Origin: Terriglobia bacterium
GTDB lineage: Bacteria; Acidobacteriota; Terriglobia; Bryobacterales; Bryobacteraceae
Direction of reading: 5' to 3'
NCBI GenBank assembly: GCA_025363475.1
Contig: JANYDS010000023.1
Coordinates: 62,001-126,000, forward strand
DNA length: 64,000 bases
Shown: piece after piece, positions 1 through 7,947 of the stretch
Position numbering within the stretch: the first letter of the stretch is position 1
Layout of the letters: every line of letters begins with the position of its first letter
Made by a program: the position numbers and the translations under genes
The notes under the pieces: generated by a model
Told to the model about the DNA's origin: nothing
Seen by the model: only the letters and a program-made list of their open reading frames with translations
The model's database searches: none

Positions 1-1
1 G

Positions 2-715
2 CTGGTGCCGCATATTGTTCGCGGGCAGGATGTTTCTGAATCGAATATGAAGGGCGTGGCTGCTGGTAATGCTACGCAGATTAAGGTGGGGTATGCGCCG
101 CGTGCGGCTGCTGCTTCGGAGCCGGCTGCGGTGATTGGTGCTCCTCCGGTTACTGCTCCGCCTGTGACTGCACCGGTTACAGTTCCGGTTACTGCTCCAC
201 CGGCTACCGCGCCGCCGATCTTCTTCCCGCCGCCTGGGGTTGCTGTTCCGGGCTCTCCGCCCGCCACTGCGCCGCCTCTTGGCCGGTCTGCGAACGGGCC
301 GGGTCGTCTGGCATTCCAACCGGGTTCGATTGTTACCCAGCTGAGTTCCGCGTTCGCCGTAACGATTTATGGCGATAACATGACGGATCTGGTTTCCGCC
401 TCTGCGCAATTGCGGTTCGATCCTGCAATTTTGCGGATTACCAACATTGCGGCGGGTGAGCTTTCGGTGCGGAATGCGCCGGGTTTGCAGGCTTCGCGCA
501 ATGTCCTGAACGATTCCGGCCAGGCCGATATGAGTTTGGCGCGATCTCCCCAGCAGGGTGGCGTGTCGGGCGGCGGTGGGTTGTTTGTGGTCTATTTCCA
601 GACCATCAGCCGGGGGAATACTACCGTTTCCCTCGTTACCGGCTCAGCGATGTCGGCTGGGGGGCAGGCGATGGATGTCATCACGCCTCCGCCGCTGATC
701 GTCAGCGTAAACTAA
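2..715 (+). CDS. Secretin-like protein with C-terminal cohesin domain (5' end outside window)
   Basis: The reading frame is open from the first complete codon, so the gene begins upstream of the window. The first visible residues (LVPHIVRGQDVSE) match the end of the secretin channel domain of type II/III secretion proteins. A Pro/Thr/Val/Ala-rich linker of about 60 residues follows, then a domain of about 135 residues (from GRLAFQPGS to the end) that reads like a cohesin fold: hydrophobic beta strands with a 'SAQLRFDPAILRITNI' type motif. Secretins form outer-membrane pores for type II secretion or type IV pili. A cohesin tail on such a protein is known in Acidobacteria-like genomes, but its role is not established. 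Two pseudopilin genes follow directly on the same strand, which supports a type II secretion context. I am confident of the architecture and less so of the exact system. Confidence 0.75.
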   Translation: MVPHIVRGQDVSESNMKGVAAGNATQIKVGYAPRAAAASEPAAVIGAPPVTAPPVTAPVTVPVTAPPATAPPIFFPPPGVAVPGSPPATAPPLGRSANGPGRLAFQPGSIVTQLSSAFAVTIYGDNMTDLVSASAQLRFDPAILRITNIAAGELSVRNAPGLQASRNVLNDSGQADMSLARSPQQGGVSGGGGLFVVYFQTISRGNTTVSLVTGSAMSAGGQAMDVITPPPLIVSVN

Positions 716-727
716 CGGATTGTTTTG

Positions 728-1198
728 ATGCCGGGACCGAACCCACGCCAGGGAATGACGCTGGTCGAGCTGATCGTTGCATTTACGATCCTGCTGGTCC
801 TGACGTCTATGGCTGTGCCGCTGGCGCGGTCTAACGTGCGGCGCATGAAGGAACGGCAGTTGCGGGATGCGCTGCATGAGATGCGCTCTGCAATTGACAA
901 ATATAAAGATATGGCCGATGGCGGCAAGCTGGGAATTCAGAAGCTGGATAGTTATGGGTATCCGGAAAAGCTGGATGCGCTGGTGGATGGCGTGAAGGGT
1001 TCCGGCCAGGCGGCTGATACGAAGCTCAAGTTTTTGCGGCGGGTGCCACTTGACCCTATGACGAATTCCCGCGAATGGGGCGTGCGCAGTATGCAGGATG
1101 AGCCGAAGAGTGCGTCATGGGGCGGCCAGAATGTGTTTGATGTGTATTCGAAGAGTACTGATAAGGGGTCGGATGGGGTGCCTTATGCGGAGTGGTAG
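728..1198 (+). CDS. Type II secretion pseudopilin (GspG-like)
   Basis: A pseudopilin of about 156 aa. A short basic leader ends in a prepilin peptidase site G/MTLVE, followed by one long hydrophobic helix (LIVAFTILLVLTSMAVPLA), which is the class III signal of type IV pilins and GspG/GspH proteins. The body is soluble, with a conserved tract around RRVPLDPMTN and a C-terminal YAEW, both common in GspG. It is expected to be processed by PilD/GspO and assembled in the periplasmic pseudopilus. It starts 12 nt after the secretin-like gene. A TTG lies one codon upstream at 725, but the ATG at 728 is the better start. The 3' end overlaps the next pseudopilin by 14 nt, so the two are probably translationally coupled. 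Confidence 0.85.
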   Translation: MPGPNPRQGMTLVELIVAFTILLVLTSMAVPLARSNVRRMKERQLRDALHEMRSAIDKYKDMADGGKLGIQKLDSYGYPEKLDALVDGVKGSGQAADTKLKFLRRVPLDPMTNSREWGVRSMQDEPKSASWGGQNVFDVYSKSTDKGSDGVPYAEW

Positions 1199-1595
1199 GC
1201 TGGCGGGGCGCCTGCGCTGCGGCTTTACGCTGATTGAGATGATGATCGTGATGGCGATCATTGTGATCCTCATTGGCGTGGCGGTTCCGTATTATCAGAA
1301 GGCGATTACACGGGCTAAAGAGACTGTGCTGCATAACAATTTGTTTGCTATGCGGTCGGCGATTGATGAGTATGCGTTTGATAAGCAGAAAGCCCCGCAT
1401 AGCTTGCAGGATTTGGTTTCGGATGGTTATTTGCGGGATGTGCCGAAGGATCCGCTTACTCAGCGTAGTGACAGCTGGAAGCTGGTTATGGAGGATGCCG
1501 GGCAGGCGGTTAGTTCGTCTGAGCCTGGGGTATTTGATGTGCGGAGTGGCTCGGCGCTGAAGAGTTTGGACGGTACGTCTTATTCGGAATGGTGA
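1185..1595 (+). CDS. Type II secretion pseudopilin (second GspG-like)
   Basis: About 136 aa from the ATG at 1185. The frame is open further upstream to 1098, but that part overlaps the preceding gene and would put the signal too far inside. From 1185 the leader is 12 basic or small residues ending in a CG/FTLIEM prepilin peptidase site, followed by the hydrophobic helix IVMAIIVILIGVAVPYYQKA. The body carries DVPKDPLTQR and ends in YSEW, closely paralleling the upstream pseudopilin (VPLDPMTN, YAEW), so the two look like paralogues of one duplication. Role: a subunit of the pseudopilus that drives secretion through the secretin. No terminator is seen before the convergent gene 13 bp downstream. 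Confidence 0.85.
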   Translation: MRSGRLAGRLRCGFTLIEMMIVMAIIVILIGVAVPYYQKAITRAKETVLHNNLFAMRSAIDEYAFDKQKAPHSLQDLVSDGYLRDVPKDPLTQRSDSWKLVMEDAGQAVSSSEPGVFDVRSGSALKSLDGTSYSEW

Positions 1596-1608
1596 AGTCC
1601 GGAGCGCT

Positions 1609-2388
1609 TTATTGTACGTCGGGATAGTGAATCGGAAGGGCGATAATCTGGCCCATCGGTAATATCCGGAGTGTGACCTGACCGGGTCGTTCACTGCTGC
1701 CTGTGAACGTTATAATTGCCACGGTAGATTCGTCAGCGCCAAGATCGGGCTTAGCGATCTCAATTGTGAGAGCTGGTGGGCTATTGATAGATTGTACCGT
1801 GACGGGACCCGGCAGGAAGTTCTTGAGCTTAATGATCTGCACCGCCGGTGGTTTCGCCAGATCTAACTCAATGATCATCGGGTCAGCGTGCACACCATCC
1901 ATGAGGCCGGCAGTGGATATTCTCTCTTTTAGTGTCGCCAAGTCCTGGGTTGCCCCGCTTCCTTTTTCCTTCACTCTGCCGAAGGGAGTATCGAGTAATT
2001 TATCCCGGTCAATATACCAGCACCACTCACCGCGTTCAATCTTCCAATAGCTGGCAAAGGGTATGTTCATAACTTGGGGCGGTGCGCCGGGAATCATGAT
2101 CTGCATTCTCGATGCGAGAGTTACTTTGGCGGTCTGAAAATCGGGTGTGTACTGAATTTCAGTGATCTCTATGGTGCGGAGGTCAGGCTTGCGGGATTCG
2201 TAATAGAAATCTTTGGTATCGGCTGCAACCAACTGCTCTGCTTGCCGGAATTTGCGATCAACCTGAAGCTGATAGAAATCCTCGATTCGCGCACGAAGCG
2301 CAGCGTCCACTTCCGGCGGCGGATCGGCAGCGGAAAGAGTGACAGCGAGGGAAAGACCTACAAGGACGGCAGATCGGAGAAATCGCAT
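1609..2388 (-). CDS. Secreted protein of unknown function, NTF2-like N-terminus plus beta-rich tail
   Basis: A 259-aa protein I do not recognise as a named family. It has a clear signal peptide: a basic start, a hydrophobic stretch ending near LSAADP, with cleavage expected near residue 21. Residues 25-140 look like a small alpha+beta domain of NTF2-like type (RIEDFYQLQVDRKFRQAEQLV, then YWKIERGEWCWYIDRD), a fold used in many periplasmic proteins. Residues 170-259 are beta-rich (KLKNFLPGPVTVQSINS, then a strand-dense tail), somewhat like DUF1573 or ASH-type domains. It is convergent with the pseudopilins and lies downstream of another secreted protein on the same strand, from which it is separated by a strong terminator. 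I make no specific function claim. Confidence 0.65.
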   Translation of the reverse strand: MRFLRSAVLVGLSLAVTLSAADPPPEVDAALRARIEDFYQLQVDRKFRQAEQLVAADTKDFYYESRKPDLRTIEITEIQYTPDFQTAKVTLASRMQIMIPGAPPQVMNIPFASYWKIERGEWCWYIDRDKLLDTPFGRVKEKGSGATQDLATLKERISTAGLMDGVHADPMIIELDLAKPPAVQIIKLKNFLPGPVTVQSINSPPALTIEIAKPDLGADESTVAIITFTGSSERPGQVTLRILPMGQIIALPIHYPDVQ

Positions 2389-2424
2389 AGTGGTCCGAGA
2401 TAAAAGGCAGGGTACAAATGAAAA

Positions 2425-2452
2425 TGGAGGGAGCGCCTAAGCGCTCCCTCCA
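2425..2452 (-). terminator. Rho-independent terminator of the 521-aa secreted protein gene
   Basis: A perfect 12-bp stem (TGGAGGGAGCGC paired with its complement) with a 4-nt loop. On the minus strand it is followed by ATTTTCATTTG. It lies 20 nt past the stop codon of the minus-strand gene that ends at 2473. Confidence 0.85.
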
Positions 2453-2472
2453 GATTGTTGACAGCTTTTAAG

Positions 2473-4038
2473 TTAGTTGGACGCGACGTTCGGAGTTGCT
2501 GCGCCAGCGGTTGAGAGAACAACGGCAAGGTAGTCAGCCGAGAGCCCGCGACCACCACCACCGAAACCGTCGGTAACGAAGGCATAGCCGTGTGCACCCT
2601 GGAAGTTGCAGGTTGCGACGGCATAACCGGCGAGACCAGCCGCTTTATCGGAGACGACGAGAACTGCAACTTTACCGGTCGCAATCGTGCCGGTGCTGTA
2701 GGCAACCGGCGCTGTTGCCGTGCCGTTGTCGCCGTAGAAGGCAACAGAGCAGGAACCAGCCGTTGGGGTCACAGCAGGGAGGCCCGTGCCCGTGGAGGCA
2801 TTGGCAATCGCGATACCTGTGTCATATCCGCCCGAGTTCACCACGTACGGGAACAGGAGGGTGGTGGAGCAAGCGGTAACGAGGCCATTCGTGGCAACAA
2901 CTGCCGGAGCCGTCGTGGTGGCCGGGGTGGCTGTAACGTACTGCGGATAGCCAGAGGTGCCGCCAGCGAGTGAAACCTGAGCCGTAATGCTGGGGGTCAG
3001 AACAGTCGTGACGTTTGAGACGCTCGGGATGTTCTGTTTGAGTGGAATCGAGAACGAATCGATCGCCGCGAGTGAATCCGCCGTGATTTCGTAGTAGATG
3101 GTGGCTGAGGAACCAGTCGGAGTCAGAAGAACCTGACCGGTCACGGCCGGGGTACCAACCGAAACGCCAGAGGCGAGGACAGCACCGGTTGCAGTGAGGG
3201 AGGCAACGGCAGTCACGGTGCCATTCGTGATTGTGAACGGTACGTAGTAGTTGACATTGGCATTGAGATTATTAAACGTAATTGCGAGACGTGTGCCCCG
3301 CGCAGCTGCGTTGGAGCCGACAACGGCCTGTTCAGTCTTCGTCTTAAACGCGGCAGCAAAGTTTTCCTGCACGGTCAAGGTGGTGATGGTGGGGGTGGAG
3401 GTGATGGTCGCGGTGCAAAGCGAAACATCAGCGCCGCTTACCAGCGTGGAAGGAACAACCGACGTCAGGACATATGCAGCGGTGAGGGTATTAACACCCG
3501 TGGTGAGAATTGCTCCACCAGCTACACCTGTCGCGGTTACGGTAACCGTTGAGCTACTGGGAACGCTGGACGCATTAACCCGGGTACCCGAGGCGGTGAT
3601 GCTGTTGAGTTGCAGGCCGTTGAGGCTAAAAACCGCCGTCAGCGATGCGCCGGATTCCGAGACACTCGAGGCAGGAATGGTGCCAGTTGCGGCAGCTAAA
3701 ACGGTTACACCGTTGGCAATGATGGTTGCGCCGGTATTATTGGTTGCATTTGCGGTAACGACCACGTCCAAAATGCCTGAGGTTGCGGTGGTGGTGGTGT
3801 TCGTCAGCGGAACGTTCGCGTTGAGCACCACCGTGGCTGCATTTACTGCGTTAGGGGCGACAGTGTTGCAAGTCAGGGTGATTGCGCCCAGCGCTTCCGT
3901 GGTACCTTCCACGGCGACGATCGGCGTGGTAGCCGTGGAAAGCGTGGTGCAGGTCGCCGTCGGCGTCTGTGCGTTTGCAGCGCCGACGAGTCCAAGACCC
4001 GCGACCGCAAACATTGCTACTTTTTTAAAATCGAACAT
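2473..4038 (-). CDS. Large secreted Ala/Thr/Val-rich surface protein, Solibacter-type C-terminal domain
   Basis: A 521-aa protein with a signal peptide (hydrophobic core FAVAGLGLVGAANA, cut after AQ near residue 24). The mature part is very rich in Ala, Thr, Val, Ser and Asn, with almost no charged residues and alternating hydrophobic/polar strands, as in beta-sandwich adhesins or S-layer-like proteins. The last 130 residues (LLFPYVVNSGGYDTGIAIAN, then GSCSVAFYGDN, then CNFQGAHGYAFVTDG) match, from memory, a domain found in many secreted proteins of Solibacter-like Acidobacteria whose role is unknown. Conserved Cys pairs suggest disulfides. The Shine-Dalgarno AAGGAGA lies about 13 nt before the ATG. 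A strong terminator closes the gene, which appears to be transcribed alone and is probably well expressed. Confidence 0.7.
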   Translation of the reverse strand: MFDFKKVAMFAVAGLGLVGAANAQTPTATCTTLSTATTPIVAVEGTTEALGAITLTCNTVAPNAVNAATVVLNANVPLTNTTTTATSGILDVVVTANATNNTGATIIANGVTVLAAATGTIPASSVSESGASLTAVFSLNGLQLNSITASGTRVNASSVPSSSTVTVTATGVAGGAILTTGVNTLTAAYVLTSVVPSTLVSGADVSLCTATITSTPTITTLTVQENFAAAFKTKTEQAVVGSNAAARGTRLAITFNNLNANVNYYVPFTITNGTVTAVASLTATGAVLASGVSVGTPAVTGQVLLTPTGSSATIYYEITADSLAAIDSFSIPLKQNIPSVSNVTTVLTPSITAQVSLAGGTSGYPQYVTATPATTTAPAVVATNGLVTACSTTLLFPYVVNSGGYDTGIAIANASTGTGLPAVTPTAGSCSVAFYGDNGTATAPVAYSTGTIATGKVAVLVVSDKAAGLAGYAVATCNFQGAHGYAFVTDGFGGGGRGLSADYLAVVLSTAGAATPNVASN

Positions 4039-4379
4039 TCTGTATGTGTTTCTCCTTGAAAGTTTAGTGAATCGGTCGAAGTCCCTGCAACCTGAGCCTC
4101 AACTACAACGATATAGCTTTGTACTGCCCAGTTTGAACTTCTCCGTGTCGGGCGGAGTTTTGAAGCTACCAGCTCTTCCTCAAGTGGTCGAACTAGCGGT
4201 ACATCTTGATCAGTGCGGGCTTTTTATTTTTAGCTGCCACCCGCTACTGGAACTATTAAAACGTTTGACGACTCGGAAACCTCTACTTCAGGGTCTCCGG
4301 AATATTCATCACAGTCTGAACTATACCAGGTCCAGTACCCAAGTGCAAGTTGTTTCGTCCCTGGATGGAAAAAACTTAA
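4039..4379. other. Intergenic stretch of about 340 bp with no gene found
   Basis: This is the leader of the secreted-protein gene (Shine-Dalgarno at 4051-4057, minus strand) and the space below the tRNA gene. The rest is more A+T-rich than its surroundings. A T-run on the minus strand just past the tRNA 3' end (AGTTTTTTCC, about 4368-4377) could assist termination but has no hairpin. I see no convincing promoter, RNA gene or repeat. Confidence 0.5.
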
Positions 4380-4456
4380 TGGTAGGCGCGGCAGGGCTCG
4401 AACCTGCGACCCTTAGCTTAGAAGGCTAATGCTCTATCCAGCTGAGCTACGCGCCC
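4380..4456 (-). tRNA. tRNA-Arg (anticodon TCT)
   Basis: On the minus strand the sequence begins GGGCGCGTAGCTCAGC and folds as a full cloverleaf. It has a 7-bp acceptor stem (one G-U pair at the end), a D-arm with AGCTGGAT, an anticodon arm TTAGC-CTTCTAA-GCTAA with anticodon TCT, a variable loop, and a T-arm with GGTTCGAGCC. The CCA tail is encoded (4380-4382). It reads AGA codons, which are rare in a high-G+C genome. The 5' end overlaps the last 23 nt of fliJ on the same strand, so it is probably transcribed as the tail of the flagellar operon and released by RNase P. Confidence 0.95.
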
Positions 4457-4889
4457 GTCGTTTTAACGATTGTAGCCTGACCAGACTGGCTTCGTCGGCG
4501 AAGATTCCCAGTTCCCGGTCTGATTCCCGCTGCCATTGGTTTCTTGCGCTTTGTTTTAGATTTTCCAGCAACTTCACTCCCCGGTTTGCCTCCACCAGCT
4601 GGCTGATCGTGATATCCGCAGCTTGTTGGGCCTCATTGGCTTCGTTTCGCAGATTTCGTATGTGGCGGTCTGTGCGGAATGCGAAATCTGGCCATGCCGC
4701 CAGTGCCGTCCCGTCCGGTTGGCGGGAAAGATCCTTCGCTCCTTGTTCTTTTTTTTCGGCTTCCGCCCTTAGTTCCACACGCAATGCGGTGACATGCGCG
4801 GCCGCAGCAAGCACCTTCGCCTTTTGCAGCGCCACCTGGGTCTCTCGCCACCGAAGAGCCTGGCCCAGCCGGAAAGAAAACGCCTTCAC
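4434..4889 (-). CDS. fliJ: FliJ-like flagellar export protein
   Basis: 151 aa, nearly all alpha-helical and rich in Ala, Glu, Arg and Gln, with heptad-like spacing of a long coiled coil (ALRWRETQVALQKAKVLAAA near the N-terminus). FliJ is the central stalk-like subunit of the flagellar export ATPase, threading into the FliI ring and contacting FlhA. FliJ proteins are poorly conserved in sequence; the call rests on size, coiled-coil character and position directly after fliI (3 nt gap), where fliJ normally sits. The stop codon TAG at 4434-4436 lies inside the D-arm of the tRNA-Arg gene, so the last residues (KRRARSSAG) are encoded by tRNA sequence. Confidence 0.8.
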   Translation of the reverse strand: MKAFSFRLGQALRWRETQVALQKAKVLAAAAHVTALRVELRAEAEKKEQGAKDLSRQPDGTALAAWPDFAFRTDRHIRNLRNEANEAQQAADITISQLVEANRGVKLLENLKQSARNQWQRESDRELGIFADEASLVRLQSLKRRARSSAG

Positions 4890-4892
4890 CGC

Positions 4893-6230
4893 CTAAACCA
4901 TACCGGCCAGCGCACCCATCTGTCGCAAGGTCTCATCCATGCATGCCACATCGGAGGGAGCCTGTCTCAAGAACCGCATCACTTCATCGCGGGACCGCAG
5001 TACGGTGTCCAGTTTGGGATTTGAGCCCGAGACATACGCCCCCAGATTGATCAGGTCTTCCGAATGGCGGTAGAGTGCGAGCGCTTCCCGGATTCTCCGC
5101 GCGTGATCTGACTGCGCCGGAGTGGCAAGGCGTGACTGCAATCTGCTCACGGAATCCAACACCTGAATCGCTGGATAGTGTCCAGCCGCGCCCAGTTCCC
5201 TGGCCAGTGTGATGTGGCCGTCCAGAATGGCCCGGACGGCATCGCAGATCGGTTCATTGAAATCATCGCCTTCCACCAGGACGGTAAAGAACGCGGTAAT
5301 CGACCCGTGGTGAAAATTCCCCGCCCGCTCGCAGACTTTGGGCAACAGGTTGAAGACCGAGGGCGTATAGCCCTTCTGACTAGGCGGCTCCCCCGCCGCA
5401 AGACCAATCTCGCGCTGCGCCATGGCAAGTCGCGTAATGGAATCCATGACAAGCAGAACATCTTCACCCTGATCGCGGAAATACTCCGCAATCGCCAGCG
5501 CCACGAAACAAGCACGAACCCTTAACGGAGCGGGCCGGTCAGAAGTCGCCACCACTACCACCGAACGCCGCATCCCCTCCGGCCCCAGATCATGTTCCAG
5601 AAATGATGGCACCTCGCGATTTCGTTCCCCAATCAACGCAATCACATTGACGCCCGCCGCACTCGAGCGAGCCATGGACCCCAGCAGCGTACTTTTACCC
5701 ACACCGCTGCCGCCGAAAATACCAATCCGCTGACCTTTGCCGCAGGTAAGCAGTCCATCAATCACGCGGATCCCTGTGGCCAGGGGTTCGTCGATTTGTT
5801 TACGGTCGAGCGGTCCCGGTGGTTGCGCGTAGAGGGAACGGGTCTCCTTTGCATGAAGGGGCGGGCCGTTGTCGATCGGATTGCCGAAACCGTCGAGTAC
5901 GCGCCCCAGCAGTTCGGGGCAAACACCCACGTCGCCCTCGCCGCCGCGCGCCAGAACGCGGTCGCCCAGACACAAACCGCCGGTTTCTTCGAGCGGCATG
6001 GAGAGCACACGGCCATCACGGAACCCAATCACCTGGGTACGAATCGCCCGGCCATCGCGCGTGTGGACTTCGCAGAAGTCGCCGATGGCGGCGGCGGGAC
6101 CACGCGATTCCACAATCAGTCCCACAAGTTCTACAACCTCGCCTTCCATGCGCATCGGCTGAATGCGACTGAGCGCCATTTCGTAACGACTCAGGTCAAG
6201 ATCGGGTTCGTATGCAAGGCTGGTGGTCAT
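4893..6230 (-). CDS. fliI: Flagellar export ATPase FliI
   Basis: 445 aa, the normal length. It resembles the F1 beta subunit: an N-terminal beta-barrel (1-100), a P-loop GGSGVGKST at about 173-181, Walker B VLLVMDS at about 258-264 followed by ITRLAMAQREIGLAAGEPP, and a C-terminal helical domain. FliI is a hexameric cytoplasmic ATPase that, with FliH and FliJ, unloads export substrates and their chaperones at the export gate. It lies between fliH (2 nt gap upstream) and fliJ in the usual fliFGHIJ order. All catalytic motifs are intact. Confidence 0.97.
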   Translation of the reverse strand: MTTSLAYEPDLDLSRYEMALSRIQPMRMEGEVVELVGLIVESRGPAAAIGDFCEVHTRDGRAIRTQVIGFRDGRVLSMPLEETGGLCLGDRVLARGGEGDVGVCPELLGRVLDGFGNPIDNGPPLHAKETRSLYAQPPGPLDRKQIDEPLATGIRVIDGLLTCGKGQRIGIFGGSGVGKSTLLGSMARSSAAGVNVIALIGERNREVPSFLEHDLGPEGMRRSVVVVATSDRPAPLRVRACFVALAIAEYFRDQGEDVLLVMDSITRLAMAQREIGLAAGEPPSQKGYTPSVFNLLPKVCERAGNFHHGSITAFFTVLVEGDDFNEPICDAVRAILDGHITLARELGAAGHYPAIQVLDSVSRLQSRLATPAQSDHARRIREALALYRHSEDLINLGAYVSGSNPKLDTVLRSRDEVMRFLRQAPSDVACMDETLRQMGALAGMV

Positions 6231-6232
6231 AG

Positions 6233-6886
6233 TTAGCTAGACACGGCGATTCGGTCGGTCAGTCCCCGTGTGATTTCCTCCAGCTGGGCCTCAACAGAGG
6301 CATCGATAATCCCTTCGGGTGAACGAATCGTCAAAGTACCAGGCGCGCAAGTCACATCACCCTCAATACGGACACGCGTCATCTGGCTGGCCGGCAGTGC
6401 GGCGGTGATGGCCGCGGCAAAGCGCGGATGTACGGTCACTTCATAAGATTCCGACCGGGTGAGTCGCTCAAAAGCTACGCGCGCGATGGCGGTGAGTGCC
6501 CCCTCATCCACTGTCAGTTCGCGGTGCAGGACCCGTTTCGCAATCATCAGCGCGAGGCGTACTACGTCTTTTTCGGCTCTGCTGCGGAGGTCAGACCGGA
6601 GCCCTATTAAGTCGCTCAATGCCGCGTTCATGCGCTCGATTACCGGTTGCAGTTCCGCATGAGCTTGCTGCAGACCCTGCTGCAGGCCCGATTCCAGAGC
6701 TTCACCGCAGGCGACAAGCTGTTCATGCTCCATGCGGAGCACGGTCTCCCGGAACTCGGTGCGCAGTTCATCGTCTCCTGTCCCCATGCCCCGGTCCGCG
6801 TGCGGGTGGCTTGTTCCGTTCAGAACAGGAAACACGACGGCCGTAGCGCTGGTTACCGCGCGGCCTGAGATGACCTTAGACAACAT
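6233..6886 (-). CDS. fliH: Flagellar export ATPase regulator FliH
   Basis: 217 aa. The centre is a long helical stretch (EHEQLVACGEALESGLQQGL), followed by a C-terminal FliH/VPS domain with the typical VVRLALMIAKRVLHRELTVD motif and a beta-rich end (VRIEGDVTCAPGTLTIRSP). FliH dimerises, binds FliI, and links it to FliN at the C ring and to FlhA. The start overlaps the end of fliG by 11 nt, suggesting translational coupling. The first 40 residues are not conserved and a later start is possible. Confidence 0.93.
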   Translation of the reverse strand: MLSKVISGRAVTSATAVVFPVLNGTSHPHADRGMGTGDDELRTEFRETVLRMEHEQLVACGEALESGLQQGLQQAHAELQPVIERMNAALSDLIGLRSDLRSRAEKDVVRLALMIAKRVLHRELTVDEGALTAIARVAFERLTRSESYEVTVHPRFAAAITAALPASQMTRVRIEGDVTCAPGTLTIRSPEGIIDASVEAQLEEITRGLTDRIAVSS

Positions 6887-7907
6887 ATTGTTCGCCCACG
6901 GTGCCCTTCAGTGAAATGGTGCCTTCGGTTTCCAGGTGCCGCACTACAGAAATAATTTGCTGCTGCGCGCCTTGCACTTCTTTGATCCGGACGGGCCCTA
7001 GTGATTCCATTTCTTCCTTCATCATTTCCTGCGCGCGGGCGGACATGGTGCCGAGGAAGTGATCGCGAAGTTGTTCGCTGGTGCCTTTGAGAGCCAGGGT
7101 CAGGACTTTGCGGTCGACCTTGTCCATGACCAGTTTGAGTTGATTGACGTCAATCAACAGCAGATCTTCAAACACGAACATCAGGTGCCGGATGGTTTCC
7201 ACCAGGTTCGGATTCTGGGGTTCGATGACGTCGAGAATCTCCCGGCTGGTAACGGAATCGAGCCGGTTGAACATTTCAGCCACGGCGCGAATACCGCCAT
7301 ACGATTCGCGACTAAACTCGCCGATGGCTTGCAGCTTTTGCCCGATGACGGAGGCAATCTTGTTGACGATTTCGGGTGAAATCTGGTCGAGATTTCCCAT
7401 GCGCAATGCTACGTCCGCGCGGATTTGCGCAGGCAGGGAAACCAGCAGGGCCGCAGCCTGCGAAGCGTTGAGATGCGAAAGCACCAGGGCGATGGTTTGG
7501 GGGTGTTCGTTGTGGATGAATTTGGCGAGTTGCTGGGGGTCAACCTTTTGCAGCAGCTCAAGGCTGGCATATTCGCCGCCCATGGCTTTTGAAAGGCGGC
7601 CGATCAGCTTCTTTGAAACTTCCGGGCTAAAGGCATGGATCAGCATTTTTTTTGCATATTCCATGCCACCGCGCACAACATAGTCGTGCGCCATGTTCAT
7701 CTGGTAGAACTCTTCCAGCAGGTAGTCGGCGTTCTCTGTAGAGATGGATTCGATCCGCGCAATTTCACGGCTCACCATCTGCACTTCGTCTTCAGACAAC
7801 TGTTTGATGATTTCGGCGCTGCACTTATCTCCCAGGAGCACCAGCATCATGGCAGCTTTGCGGATGCCCGTCAGATTCTCAGCAGGCGGGGCTGCGTTGG
7901 CAATCAC
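6876..7907 (-). CDS. fliG: Flagellar motor switch protein FliG
   Basis: 343 aa. It has the three FliG domains: N-terminal FliF-binding (about 10-110, KAAMMLVLLG), middle domain with the EHPQ motif at about 134-137 that binds FliM, and a C-terminal torque domain with MFVFEDL at about 243-249 and the charged helix QLRDHFLGTMSARAQEMMKE. FliG sits on the MS ring and couples stator force to rotation. It is flanked by fliF (40 bp gap) and fliH (overlap) in the standard order. Nothing is missing from the switch residues I can see. Confidence 0.97.
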   Translation of the reverse strand: MIANAAPPAENLTGIRKAAMMLVLLGDKCSAEIIKQLSEDEVQMVSREIARIESISTENADYLLEEFYQMNMAHDYVVRGGMEYAKKMLIHAFSPEVSKKLIGRLSKAMGGEYASLELLQKVDPQQLAKFIHNEHPQTIALVLSHLNASQAAALLVSLPAQIRADVALRMGNLDQISPEIVNKIASVIGQKLQAIGEFSRESYGGIRAVAEMFNRLDSVTSREILDVIEPQNPNLVETIRHLMFVFEDLLLIDVNQLKLVMDKVDRKVLTLALKGTSEQLRDHFLGTMSARAQEMMKEEMESLGPVRIKEVQGAQQQIISVVRHLETEGTISLKGTVGEQYVV

Positions 7908-7947
7908 TCGATCTTCCCCGTCAACTTTGATATACCGCGCCTGGCTA

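Noticed and set aside
4061-4090. TTGCAG, 18 nt, TAAACT as a promoter for the 521-aa protein
   Set aside because: The start point would fall within the Shine-Dalgarno of the gene, so the site cannot give a usable leader.
3251-4429. Open frame opposite the 521-aa secreted protein, reaching into the tRNA
   Set aside because: Val/Thr/Ala repeats are the mirror of the secreted protein's codons, and the frame runs through the tRNA gene.
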